Assembly (NCBI GenBank): GCA_946902985.2
Contig: OX336388.2
Span: forward strand, 133,559,846 to 133,623,845
DNA: 64,000 bases
Source of the DNA: Meconema thalassinum
Taxonomy: Eukaryota; Arthropoda; Insecta; Orthoptera; Tettigoniidae
Direction of reading: 5' to 3'
Shown here: positions 1 to 10,600 of the stretch, one piece after another
How positions within the stretch are numbered: the first letter of the stretch is position 1
Layout of the letters: every line of letters starts with the position of its first letter
Position numbers and translations under genes: made by a program
Notes under the pieces: generated by a model
What the model saw: the letters and a program-made list of their open reading frames with translations, nothing else
What the model was told of the DNA's origin: nothing
The model's database searches: none

Positions 1-291
1 CCACCCTGGCGGAGACAGAATAACGGACAACAGGGCAATAACCGACAAGGAAGAAAACCCACTAGAGGAAGGGACAACATGGACAAACACACGAAGGGCC
101 CAGAACACTACCCCCTCCCAGACGAATACCCGAGGGAGTTCAGGGATGAAACACCCCACAGGACAGACAGGGGGGCAATACTCCCTACGCCTAAACACAC
201 ACCGCAAGCAGGGAGTTGGCGCAGCCACCCCGAGGGGGGGCGCACATACATTACAGGCAGGCGTACACCCACATTTTCAAAAAACGCCTAG
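1..291 (+). CDS. Ty3/gypsy gag, 3' end (partial)
   Basis: The frame is open from the first base of the window to a TAG at 289-291, so this is the last 96 codons of a longer gag ORF whose start lies upstream. The peptide is hydrophilic, rich in Arg, Asn, Gln, Pro and Thr, with no CCHC zinc knuckle in the visible part. It overlaps the pol frame, which opens at 195 and lies in the -1 frame relative to it. The last sense codons are TCA-AAA-AAC-GCC, and this places a slippery heptamer just before the stop. Assignment as gag rests on position and on that overlap, not on a recognisable capsid domain. Confidence 0.7.
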   Translation, partial: PPWRRQNNGQQGNNRQGRKPTRGRDNMDKHTKGPEHYPLPDEYPREFRDETPHRTDRGAILPTPKHTPQAGSWRSHPEGGRTYITGRRTPTFSKNA

Positions 292-3200
292 ACGGGGAGG
301 TTCGGCTAGCTGATGAAGCAGCTGAGGTTCCTCCCCCAACACAACACAAGAAAGGCCCTTCCCCCAAGAAAACTCGTAAGAATAAGGGGAAGAAGCAGCC
401 AGCTAAAACTAAGGCTGACGATCCGCCCCCGGACCGTTTCCAAACACACCCCGTGCAAGGAGACGGCAACTGTCTGTTTAGGGCCATGAGCTTTCTAATC
501 CGGAATACCGAGGATTATCATGGGGACTACAGACAGAAGACGGTCAAACATATCCTGGCCAACTGGAAAGAGTACCGGGACTTTGTGTCGGACGAGCGGG
601 AAAACCCATTCCAGACCGGGGCGGATTACCAAAAATACATGGGCAAGGACGGCACCTATGGCAGTGCCGTAGAGGTAACCGCTCTCGGCAAAGTGCTCAA
701 AGCCAATATCCATGTATATACGGATGTGCACTCGCCTCCGCTATTCTCAACTGCGGGATTCAATAGGGACCTACACATACTTTTCACAGGAAACCCTAAG
801 GCGGGACATTACACACCCCTCACAATTAGAAGCCAACAGCCCGAGAACACGCCCACACCCTCCAAACAGAAAACCCCACCCCCTTCACCACACCACAGGG
901 GGGGAATTGACCATACACAGGCGCGTGACGCGAGCTCGCTCGGCATGGGGAAGCCAGCAACAGGAGTCGAACTCGCGACCGCCTGGAACAAAAGTCGGGT
1001 TAACAAAGGCAAGCTCAGGGTCACATTTGCAGACACACCTTCCCGAGAGGAAGAAACCAACAACAACACAACTACACAAAGGCTGGGAACAATTAATACA
1101 CTAAACGTTAGCCAGCAGACTCCTAGTTTCACAGCAAGACCGGTTAAAGGAGCTGGCAATGTACCTGGCAAACGCACTTTGCTGACCTGGGCAAAGTACT
1201 CAGGACAGGAAGTAAGCCGAGAGGCGAAGCGTGCTAGGTACGATAAACGGACAGATCCATGCCCTCCCAGCACAAATGTCACGCCGGCAACAACAACAAC
1301 AACAACGTACATCTTACACAACACATCGGTGCAGGGCAGTGGATTTCAGGTATCGGCCCTCACGATACACGCCACCATAAATGGCCACAGAGTGCAGGCC
1401 CTAATCGATACTGGGGCTGCCGTAAGTTGTGTTAATAGCCGACACATTGCCGAGGCGCAAATACAAGGTGTCACGGGGGACATCCGGCTGGTAGCGGCCA
1501 ATGCTCAGACGTTAGAAAACAGGGGAGTGGCAAACATCCATATTAGGATAGACCATTTTGCCACAATGCACCCCATGTTCGTTATCGAACACCTTTCTGC
1601 GTCAGCCATAATAGGCATGGATTTTCTCGCTAGATATGAGGCTAGCATAAATTTCGCTAGTGGTCAGATGCTTTTAAAGCACGACCAGAGGCTCACCACA
1701 CATCCCATGGTATACACCAGGAACAGAGATGGGATTCGAGCGGAGCGAGAAAACCACGAGCATCAGGCCCCTACACTGCACACTATCAGCCAATACACAA
1801 ACACACACACTGATAAGGCGGCCAACCAGAACCACACGCAGGACCTGACTCCGGAGCAAAATAAAAGGCTCACGGAGCTCCTGGAGTCCAACAGAGATAT
1901 TTTTGCCCACTCAATGAAGGATCTCGCTGTGACAGACCTCATTGAACACCACGTCACACTCACTAGTGACCGACCAGTACACCAGCCTCCCTTCAGAGTG
2001 AGCCAGAAGGAGAGACATGCCATCGATGCCCAAATCTCAGAGATGCTCGAGGCAGGGGTCATTGTTCCAGTTCTTTCTAACTATTCCTCTCCAGTTCTGC
2101 TGACCAAAAAGAGGGACGGATCGCACCGCTTTTGTACTGACTACAGGAGGCTCAATAAGTTGGTCGAAAATGATAGTTATCCACTACCAAGGGCAGACAC
2201 CTATTTGGACGCCCTTGGTGGAGCTAGCTGGTTCAGTTCGATGGATTGCTATAGCGGATTCTATTCAATCCCCGTCTATGAACCAGATAGGCACAAGCTG
2301 GCGTTCGTTACAGAGAACGGACTATTTACCTACACCCGTTTACCAATGGGTCTCCGTAACGCCAGCCAAACCTTCCAAAAGCTAGTGGATAAGACATTTT
2401 CAGGGCTTAAATGGCGTTCCGTATTGGTGTACGTGGATGACATAACGGTCTTCTCCAACACTTTTGACGAACACATCGTACATTTGGAGGAGGCTTTCGC
2501 AAGGATCAGAGAAGCTAAACTAAGGCTTAAACCTGCGAAATGTCAATTTGCCAGACAGCAAATTAACATATTGGGCCATATTGTCAACCGGGAGGGCATT
2601 ATTCCCGACCCAGCCAAGACTGACGCAATAACGGGCATCCCAATGCCCACAAATTTGAAACAATTGCGCAGTTTTATTGGCTTGGCTTCGTACTATCGCA
2701 AGTATATCTATAGGTTTGCACACATCGCCCATCCCCTAACTGAACTCACACGTGAAAAAACGCCCTTCAGCATCACGCAGGAACACATAGATGCCTTCAA
2801 CACACTGAAGCAACTATTGACCTCACCTCCATTGCTGCAACACTTCCATAGTGATAGGCCCACATTTTTACACGTGGATGCCAGCCTGTATGGGTTGGGA
2901 GCAGCCCTATTGCAGGAAGACGCCGAAGGGCGCAAACGGCCCGTCGCCTACGCTAGCAGGAAGCTAACGGCCGTTGAGACTAGATACTCTGCCACAGAGC
3001 GGGAAATGCTGGCATTTTCGTGGGGAGTGAACTATTTTAGAGTATACCTCTATGGTATCAAGTTCACGGTAGTGACTGACCACGCGAGCTTGCTTTTTTG
3101 GGACAAATTTAAAAACCCAAATTCGCGCCTCAACAGGTTTATATTCCGCCTGTATGAATATGATTTCGTGGTCAAACACAAGAAAGGCGCTACACACCTA

Positions 3201-4625
3201 GACGCAGATGGGTTGTCTAGGCTGCCAGTAGCCGATCCCCCGGATGACAGTAAGGACCACGACTGGGACGATATGCCCACCTTTGCCCTGACGGTGGTTG
3301 ACATCAAACAGGAGCAAGAAAGTGATCCGCACTTGAAACAGATTCTATTGGCACTAGAAGACTTGGATAAAGTGGACTCCAAGACAGCACGGCTGTCTAG
3401 GCGATTTTTCCTAGACAAAGACGGGGTACTGAAATTTAAGCCCACAGCCATGCACGATAGCGCACCTATAGCGGTTCCGGAATCATTGAGAGAAAATATC
3501 ATGATCGGACACCATAATAGCCCAATAGCAGGGGCACACTTAGGTACGCATAAAACTTACCTTAGAATCCGTGACAAGTACTATTGGGTAAACATGAAGG
3601 CCGACATAGATACCTTTGTCAAGACATGTCACACCTGCCAACGATTCAAAACAAGACCTGGCAAGCCTCATGGACTACTCAACCCAATTCCCGTGGGAGA
3701 GTTATTTCACAGAGTCGGAATAGACGTGAAAGGCCCCATTACAACAAGTCAGAAAGGCAATAAATATATCCTGGTGGCCACCGAGTATCTCACACGATAC
3801 ATGATTACAAAGGCTGTTCCCAAAGCAGACACGAACAGCATAGCCGAATTTTTATTTGACATAATTACACGATATGGCCTATTCCAAACCTTATTATCCG
3901 ACAGAGGTACTATTTTCACCTCGAGAGTGCTCCAACAGTTTCTGGAGATACTCAGGATTAAGGCATACACTACCACGAGTTTTTCACCGCAAACCAACGG
4001 ACTCACGGAAAGTATGAACAAAATACTTGGAATAGCGCTGGCTAAATTTACAGAGGACGCAGGAACAGACTGGGATGAATATCTGCAAAGCATTACTTTT
4101 AGTTATAATACCTCTGTATCTACGGCTACGAAACACTCTCCACACTTCCTACTGCACGGATACACACCCAGAAGTCCCATAGACAATATATGTATCCCAC
4201 AGGACGCCCACACAGACAATGCGGCTCGGCTAGAGCATTTGCAGATAGCCCGCATGGACGCTAGAAAAAACATAGCCGAGGCCCAGAAAAAACAAAAAGA
4301 GCGGTACGATCAGAATAGAAAGACCGTGGAATACACACCCGGGCAATTGGTCATGATCTCCAATCATGCCCGTAAGAAAAACGTGTCCGAATTCCTCCTA
4401 CCACGATGGGCAGGTCCCTTCAAAGTCTGCAGGAAGGTATCTGACCTAAATTATATAGTGAACGTGCGCCATGGGAGGAAACTCATAAAGGACACTATTC
4501 ACGCCCGCCGGATGAAGGCATATCACACACGTAAAGCACACACACCTACATGTAAAGGCGGGCACACTGCTAAAAGAAAAGGAAACGGTCCCGTTGGAAC
4601 ACGTGGGAAGAAAGCCAAGAAATAG
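216..4625 (+). CDS. pol: Ty3/gypsy Pol polyprotein with N-terminal OTU domain
   Basis: Uninterrupted reading frame of 1,469 codons (numbered from 216; the frame opens at 195, and translation should enter by frameshift near 285). Domains in order: basic linker (about 45-66); OTU-type cysteine protease (about 75-205) with DGNC at 83-86 and a candidate catalytic His198 in GHYTP; retropepsin with DTGA at 398-401; reverse transcriptase with YVDD at 739-742; RNase H beginning near Asp888 (VDAS); integrase with an HHCC zinc finger and a DD35E triad (Asp1170, Asp1229, Glu1265); and a C-terminal GPF module (RWAGPF) with a Lys/Arg-rich tail. No chromodomain is seen. All catalytic motifs are intact and there is no internal stop, so this copy may be young. 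OTU proteases remove ubiquitin or similar modifiers; whether this one does is unknown. I found no separate env ORF downstream. Confidence 0.95.
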   Translation: MAQPPRGGAHIHYRQAYTHIFKKRLDGEVRLADEAAEVPPPTQHKKGPSPKKTRKNKGKKQPAKTKADDPPPDRFQTHPVQGDGNCLFRAMSFLIRNTEDYHGDYRQKTVKHILANWKEYRDFVSDERENPFQTGADYQKYMGKDGTYGSAVEVTALGKVLKANIHVYTDVHSPPLFSTAGFNRDLHILFTGNPKAGHYTPLTIRSQQPENTPTPSKQKTPPPSPHHRGGIDHTQARDASSLGMGKPATGVELATAWNKSRVNKGKLRVTFADTPSREEETNNNTTTQRLGTINTLNVSQQTPSFTARPVKGAGNVPGKRTLLTWAKYSGQEVSREAKRARYDKRTDPCPPSTNVTPATTTTTTYILHNTSVQGSGFQVSALTIHATINGHRVQALIDTGAAVSCVNSRHIAEAQIQGVTGDIRLVAANAQTLENRGVANIHIRIDHFATMHPMFVIEHLSASAIIGMDFLARYEASINFASGQMLLKHDQRLTTHPMVYTRNRDGIRAERENHEHQAPTLHTISQYTNTHTDKAANQNHTQDLTPEQNKRLTELLESNRDIFAHSMKDLAVTDLIEHHVTLTSDRPVHQPPFRVSQKERHAIDAQISEMLEAGVIVPVLSNYSSPVLLTKKRDGSHRFCTDYRRLNKLVENDSYPLPRADTYLDALGGASWFSSMDCYSGFYSIPVYEPDRHKLAFVTENGLFTYTRLPMGLRNASQTFQKLVDKTFSGLKWRSVLVYVDDITVFSNTFDEHIVHLEEAFARIREAKLRLKPAKCQFARQQINILGHIVNREGIIPDPAKTDAITGIPMPTNLKQLRSFIGLASYYRKYIYRFAHIAHPLTELTREKTPFSITQEHIDAFNTLKQLLTSPPLLQHFHSDRPTFLHVDASLYGLGAALLQEDAEGRKRPVAYASRKLTAVETRYSATEREMLAFSWGVNYFRVYLYGIKFTVVTDHASLLFWDKFKNPNSRLNRFIFRLYEYDFVVKHKKGATHLDADGLSRLPVADPPDDSKDHDWDDMPTFALTVVDIKQEQESDPHLKQILLALEDLDKVDSKTARLSRRFFLDKDGVLKFKPTAMHDSAPIAVPESLRENIMIGHHNSPIAGAHLGTHKTYLRIRDKYYWVNMKADIDTFVKTCHTCQRFKTRPGKPHGLLNPIPVGELFHRVGIDVKGPITTSQKGNKYILVATEYLTRYMITKAVPKADTNSIAEFLFDIITRYGLFQTLLSDRGTIFTSRVLQQFLEILRIKAYTTTSFSPQTNGLTESMNKILGIALAKFTEDAGTDWDEYLQSITFSYNTSVSTATKHSPHFLLHGYTPRSPIDNICIPQDAHTDNAARLEHLQIARMDARKNIAEAQKKQKERYDQNRKTVEYTPGQLVMISNHARKKNVSEFLLPRWAGPFKVCRKVSDLNYIVNVRHGRKLIKDTIHARRMKAYHTRKAHTPTCKGGHTAKRKGNGPVGTRGKKAKK
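279..336 (+). promoter_or_regulatory. -1 ribosomal frameshift signal (gag to pol)
   Basis: The heptamer A AAA AAC (279-285) is in the X XXY YYZ register of the gag frame. It is followed by an 8-nt spacer and a 7-bp GC-rich stem, GGGGAGG (294-300) pairing with CCTCCCC (330-336). The gag stop is one codon after the heptamer. The pol frame has no ATG before codon 91, inside the OTU domain, so pol needs this shift to be made whole. Heptamer, spacer and stem match known retroviral -1 sites; activity is inferred. Confidence 0.8.
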
Positions 4626-4919
4626 CCCACTGACCGAACCGGGATACCATCCTAACACTCACCAGAACTGTCCCGGAGACACAACCTTCATGGCGCCGGA
4701 AACAATTACTCTGGGTAAAAGGCGGTCTCCAGACCCGCAACCCTCTGAATACCAGGAATATAAGGTTGAGTAAATATCCAGTCGTAGAATAAGGATAATG
4801 AGAACGCTAAGACTAATTGGGACAGTCCCACTAACAGCGGGTCATAAACGAAAAACAATACAATCGACACTGGCATCTGGTCACCAAATACGCGACTAGC
4901 GGACCAGACACACTCGCGT

Positions 4920-5033
4920 ACAATGCATATGAGATTTCCGAAGTGAAATGCCATGGCCTGTGGTTTGGATTCCAAGTAAAACGGAAATCCCGTGGCACAC
5001 GATCTCTAGAAATGGTCACGTTAAACCACAAAA
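4920..5033 (+). repeat. SINE-body fragment inside the gypsy 3' region
   Basis: This stretch is clearly similar to the reverse complement of the SINE at 50,209-50,397, from its sequence just after the tRNA head (ATGAGATTT.CGAAGTGAAA) through the CCCGTGGC block to its tail. The tRNA-like head is not present here. Either the retrotransposon captured a SINE body or both carry an older shared segment. Confidence 0.75.
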
Positions 5034-7252
5034 TTCCCCTCTTGCCTTTTTATAATGCGAAGAGCACTAACAGAAAAGCAGGCTGATTAAGAACACATGT
5101 TCGGATACACAGCGTTATCGGAACAAATAAACAAGCGAGCGCGCAAGACATTGCAACCCGACACCCTCATACTCAGCAGTAAAGCAGACCTCCGTGATAA
5201 ACTGCGAGCCTTACAAACGACAGTTCCCAAAGCACACTGCACGGAATCATTCATAGCCAACCTAAGAACCCTATATCTTCAAAATTTACACTACGAGGAG
5301 AGGGCAAAAATAAGCAAACTCCTCGCAGGAAGGTATACTAGGGGTTGCGCACAGAAAAACACACAGCCCATTTGCCATAGTGTAGGCGGCACAGAAATGG
5401 CCACCAAATCTTTACAGACAACCGGCTTCGAACCCATGTCCACACACAAAAACCTCGTACCGAAAACTAACTAAACAACGGTATTTTCGGTACGAGAAAC
5501 ACAAACAAAATACAGGCAGAATGCCCGCAGAACATGAACAACGCAGACATATAACACAGAGAATTACATAGAACACGGGTTCGAACCCCAGAGAAAATTG
5601 CACGCCAGGGAAAAACAAGCAGACGGCCTTCCAATCACACCAAAATTGGCCCATATAACGGCTTAGACAGATAATACTACATTCCTGCGGCCAAATGACA
5701 GGCATAAAATTCCAGAAATACACTTGACAGGGAAAATGGACTTTCCAGACAGAGACATATAAATTTCGTAAGACAACGGTCTTACGGAATAATGGCCACA
5801 CAACGGCAATAGTAGCAGGGCGGATTACCACATCGGGCCGCCAGGAATTTAACACAATGACCACACTGGCATACGTGCAGAAAAACACGCAACAGTGGTT
5901 AACCTACATAAAATCCCGGCCTGAAGTTACACACACAAACTGATGACTTGCAGACTTAGCCACTTTGCAACACTGTCGATGACAAAACGCGATTGTGTAG
6001 TGGCAGTGACCATGAATAAACAAATGCAGAACAATCATAACACTATACATTTTTCAACACTGCGAAAGCATTTATCAACAAGCAGACGTCACAGACCAAA
6101 ACTTGTCGCAGGCCCAGAGTAGCACGTTCGTAAAGACGTTGGCAGGCCACGGGCGCTTCCTACCCATACACAATATACACAGTAGGACTTAGCTCTACAG
6201 CAGACCAGGCGTCCGCGTGGTGTAGCGGAGCGTAGTCACACACACACACACAAACGCGCTCACCAATCAGGGGCGAACATAGGGACTTTGAGGAAACGGG
6301 ACCTCCCCTTAACAACTTCTTTTTGCGACCCTAGTCCCGAAACAAATCATTCCAGGCGACTAGGACTTAGCCCTATAACGGACCAGAGTAGGTCGTGAAG
6401 CTTCGCTATCCCAAAGCGCGGATAGAAAACCAACATGGACCAAGGGAGGATGACAAGAGAACATGCTAACAGCGTCCCACTCTACTCCCTTCCCATAACC
6501 TTTTCACGTCCAGACATAAACAACGCAAACACATCTACACGACCATAAACAGCTACACTACACTACAAAGTATACATAAGGGTTGGTAAACTTCATGTGT
6601 TTACAGAAAGGGCATGCTACGCCCTGAGCCCCACCGCTATCACCTGAATGAGAGGGGTGCATCGGCCAACAACAACTAAGCGTAATGCACATCTCCATCT
6701 GAGAGATGAGGCCATAAGTAATAAATACTAACCATTTTTTTTTTAAATTTAAATCATCCCGCATGAGAGGGAAATATATTAGTATTATGCCTCAACCTAC
6801 ACCTATCCATACATGAGTGCAAACGCCTCATATCCAGACGCATGCATGTACATCCCATCCATTCACCAGGGGATATTGATATCAGACCGGCATGGATTTT
6901 TATTTTATTTTTTGCAACCCCGGGAATTACCTGCCCCGTTCCACTCACTGTAGGAGCATCCCAGCACAAAAACCGGTTCCAGGCCGCCACTAACGCGGAA
7001 TTCGGAAGTGCGCAACCTCCTCCTACCCTGCTTTAACCCACTCTACAGATAACTACCCCCAGATCACAATAACAGGGTACCTGACGCCACAGACCCTACT
7101 AACACCTCCATCAAGGTTAAAAAAGAGCATTATCGCTGGAGAAGCTGATATAGCACAGGTAGCCTAAAGTAGTCTACGTATGTAGAGGTTTTACCAGCCC
7201 ACCACACTGGAAGTATTTTACATTTGACACTTTTTACACAGGTTACACCTAT

Positions 7253-7287
<35 letters not shown>

Positions 7288-7708
7288 AATCTGAAACACC
7301 CTGGCTGATGATACCGGCGTTAGCCAAAGGTCAAAAGCACAACACTAGGAGCAGAGCTGGGGAAGGCGATGTGGACCCTTACCCCAGTCGGCTCATCAAA
7401 TTACTGACGACTAGACCAAATAGACGAACCACGTAAGGTCAAAGCATTCGCGGCCTGGTCGGGCAAGCTCTGGAATCCTAGGTGCGCATAAACCGCCCCT
7501 GGGAGGAAGGGATGCTAAACCCACTTTGAGCCACGGTCGTCGAAGCCAAGACCTGCAGGGAGACTTTCTGAGAATGGCGGGAGAAATAGCTCACTCCGCG
7601 TCGGCCTCGGGAGCTATCCCTAGAGACGACCATATTATGACTAGACTGTTAGTTAAATTTACGTAAGTAAGACTTCCATGGCGGGAAGCAAAACTCCTGT
7701 GCGTTGGA

Positions 7709-7890
7709 GCATACTACGGCGGCCCATAGAGGCAAATTTATATATCAATGCGAAAATGCATACTACGGCGGCCCATAGAGGCAACTTTATATATCAATGC
7801 GAAAATGCATACTACGGCGGCCCATAGAGGCAACTTTATATATCAATGCGAAAATGCATACTACGGCGGCCCATAGAGGCAAATATCACT
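7709..7890 (+). repeat. 49-bp tandem repeat, about 3.6 copies
   Basis: Units start at 7709, 7758, 7807 and 7856, exactly 49 bp apart, each beginning GCATACTACGGCGGCCCATA. The last unit decays after about 30 bp. The first three units are nearly identical, so the expansion is recent relative to the element. Confidence 0.95.
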
Positions 7891-8460
7891 GCGAAAGCAG
7901 ATTGCGACGGCCGATTAAGGCGGAGACAATATTATGCCATTGGACCACACTGTCCAATGCCCACATAAATGACGACGCATCGGGCAGTCAGAGTGCATTA
8001 AGAGATGGGGCATTGCGCGCCCCTCACAGGAGCCAAGTGGGCGGCTCACCTACGACTAATCGGAACGGCAAAACGAGCACGACAAGGAAGTTACAGCGGG
8101 CGGAACGGTTAGCTTAGTGGCACCGTAAGCCGCCCGCGGATAGATTAATCCTAGTAATAGACGTCGACACTAGACTTAAGGGGACGGAATCTAGCGACCC
8201 TAGAGACAACCGGTGTTTCTGGGGCTCGTGCGGGTGGTGATCTGGGGATTTAATTGCCCCAGGCGATCGTCCTAGGCCAAATTTAGTTATAGACGGTTGC
8301 ATTTGACACGCAACCTAGGATTAAGCAAATTTAATGAACACTGTTGCAATTCAGCACAGCATCTTTCGGCCATAGATTAAGGCAACCCTCTCGGCTTAGA
8401 TGTAGTTTTTTTTTATATATATACCATAAGTAGAATAAGTGGTATAAGAGAACGCCGTTC

Positions 8461-8675
8461 GGCGCCTGATGACCCACAAATCCGTCATCAGGGTAAGTCC
8501 GATAACTCATGATAAGTTATTATAATGTAGCATAGTCTTACATTTAAGACAATTTTTTTTTTAATCCATATCTTGAGGTAAAATTTCGGCGCCTGGCGGC
8601 CCAAATTCGTTGCCAGGGTAAGCCCAATCCTACAACACATTAGGAAATGACGTCACGGCACCATATAGGGTAAGC
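8461..8675 (+). promoter_or_regulatory. Paralogous hairpins abutting GTAAG donor-like sites
   Basis: Two units share the frame GGCGCCTG...CAGGGTAAG but differ inside the stem. Unit 1 pairs CCTGATGAC (8465-8473) with GTCATCAGG (8484-8492). Unit 2 pairs CCTGGCGGC (8592-8600) with GTTGCCAGG (8609-8617), using two G-U pairs. Pairing is kept while sequence differs. A third unit at 8657-8675 keeps GGCACC and GGGTAAGCCC but not the stem. The GTAAGT/GTAAGC following each stem resembles a 5' splice site. Confidence 0.55.
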
Positions 8676-10130
8676 CCGGCCATATATCGAGTAATAATAA
8701 CCATGCCATTCTTTTCACAGGTAAAAAGGGGCTTCAGACTGTGGCAACGCTGCCACAGGAAGCGGCATATGGAATAGGGAATTTCAATGTTTTGTTAACC
8801 TCTCCATTTTTTTTTTGCAGGCATTGTCACCTAGAATATGACACGTGTAATTATGATTTTGCTGCCAGATAGCAGCAACATGCTATTTAATGCCCCCTTA
8901 TTGTAGTATTATACCTGTGCATACTAACCTCCAGTTAACATTCATTCTCGCTTACACACTCACTACATTTTTTTTTTTTTTTTACAACTACACGTCAATA
9001 ATCTGCACAGCGGGAATGATGCCTGTGGGGCATCAAGCTTGCTGGCAGATCTGCCTAAAACAAAAACACTTGAAGCGTCAAAATGAGACGCAGCTTACGG
9101 CGATGAGGGCGCAACCGGCATGTGGCGGCGACCCTCATGGCCAAGTGTGCAAGCATTCACCCACAGAGGATGCTTCACAAACTAGGTATTAAGAATACAC
9201 TGCAAGCGGTACGACCACTCAACCGTGCCAAGAGGTGGCCGTATAAGATCAGCCGTGATACGGCAAGCGTACGTACAAACAGGTAGCGTGCACGCGAGGA
9301 TCCAAACAAAAACTAGAATTATAAGGGTTTAGCGCGCTTAAGTAGACATAAGGTCATTGTAGTTCATAATTTTAAAGAGTAAACTACATACATATTCATG
9401 CGCCCACGGGCAATTATTCCAATTGAAATTCCTAAATGTCAGCATCGCAACATGATACATTAAACTCTATATATATTTTTGTCTGTTTATCAAGTTCACG
9501 TGTACACGATGTCTATATTTTTGTTTTGTTTTGTTTCGTTTGCTAAGGTAACACGTAACCAATGTCTGTGAATTGTTTTCTTTCATTTTTCTCTCTTCTA
9601 ACTTCCCCATTTGTCAGGGTGTTCCGTTTTATCCCACACCAATAAATACATTTTAAATATTTCCTTTAAATTATACCCTGGAACACCCATTTTTTTTCTA
9701 TTCTCTCCTATCTTCTTTATTGCAGGGAGCACTTTTTCCCCAAGATAGGGCGGACGACGCAATCATCCGTTCGGCCCTGGGTTTTTCCTCCCTGCACAAC
9801 TATGTAACCATGTATAACCATGTTTTTTTCTTTTTTATGCCGACAACGGCAATGGCGATTGTGCCTCAATAGCAATTATTTTCTTTATTCAACAATGTTA
9901 ATGCACATTTCACCATGCAATGTAAAATTTATATACATATATATCTATGTACACCCCATAACCCTCCCCTCTGAACACGGGCTGACCGCACACCTACATT
10001 TCTGCACGACGACACCCGTTCCATACGACGACGCTTACGACGCCACCACCAGAAGAGACGAGGGGGATTCAAAAACTACTACGACAACATCCCAACCCCA
10101 AGTGCCCTTCCCGGTCGCGAGGACGCGACC

Positions 10131-10147
10131 AAATGGAGGAAGAGGCT
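10131..10147 (+). promoter_or_regulatory. Polypurine tract upstream of 3' LTR
   Basis: A purine-rich stretch (AAATGGAGGAAGAGG followed by CT) lies immediately before the TG that opens the LTR, as expected for the plus-strand primer of an LTR retrotransposon. Homology to the solo LTR at 36,888-37,750 stops exactly at this junction. Confidence 0.8.
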
Positions 10148-10375
10148 TGTACAATACCCAAGGGGTATGCACCCCTTAGAGATCATCCCCCCCATCATCT
10201 GTCTAAATCTCATAAAAGGCAACCCTTTAAAAGCCTACCCAATATCCATCAATACTATAAGGGCAGCTGGCTACTCCATAAAGCAGCTCAACCCTTGCGT
10301 AATTATGACACACAGCGACATACTACAAACTGGTTCAACTATGCCACAACGCGCTGACAGAACAGAGGCTAAAGG

Positions 10376-10382
10376 TATAAAA
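10376..10382 (+). promoter_or_regulatory. LTR TATA box
   Basis: TATAAAA in AGGTATAAAAGG, about 230 bp into the LTR. The solo LTR has GGTATAAGAAG at the aligned place, so the element is retained in a diverged copy. Confidence 0.7.
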
Positions 10383-10578
10383 GGTGCCTTAAGTGGGTCA
10401 CGAGAATCTCTCCATCACCAGTGCTTCGACGAGACAGCCGGAGGCTAACGACAGTGTCAACCGAGGTGAGTCAGTCAGTCAGTGTTCAGAATCCTACTTT
10501 TGTAACCTAACACCCACAGTTTGTACTCACATTATAACATCACAAGATCCCTTAAAAGGGACTAACAGTTACTCATTG

Positions 10579-10600
10579 CTGACCAATAAACACTTGGTCA
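10579..10600 (+). terminator. LTR poly(A) signal in a hairpin loop
   Basis: AATAAA (10,585-10,590) sits between TGACCA and TGGTCA, which can pair as a 6-bp stem. In the solo LTR the aligned segment (37,308-37,325, minus strand) keeps ACCAATAAAA and the matching TGGT, preserving a shorter stem and the signal. Confidence 0.7.

Larger units (their letters stand above)
4626..10147 (+). other. Long non-coding 3' region of the gypsy element
   Basis: About 5.5 kb separate the pol stop from the 3' LTR. No long ORF with recognisable domains is present. It contains a SINE-related fragment (4920-5033), a run of 28 A (7257-7284), a 49-bp tandem repeat (7709-7890), paired hairpins next to splice-donor-like GTAAG sequences (8461-8675) and three pyrimidine-tract/CAG acceptor-like sites ending at 8720, 8820 and 9725. 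The acceptor at 9725 is very strong by eye. A spliced transcript is possible but no clear exon ORF follows. Other retroelements with long non-coding 3' regions are known, mainly in plants. Confidence 0.7.

Noticed and set aside
5097..5474. 125-codon ORF in the gypsy 3' region
   Set aside because: It has an ATG and ordinary composition but no recognisable domain, no env features (no signal peptide, no membrane segment) and no sibling for comparison. Not supported enough to call.
5412..5888. 158-codon minus-strand ORF, Phe/Cys/Val-rich
   Set aside because: Composition is that expected from the complement of an AC-rich region; no domain or context.
7797..8117. 106-codon ORF overlapping the 49-bp repeats
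   Set aside because: Its first half is translation of the tandem repeat, and the rest has no known motif.
9820..10179. ORF after the strong acceptor at 9725, running into the LTR
   Set aside because: Considered as a spliced env or accessory exon. It has no conserved motif and crosses the polypurine tract into the LTR.
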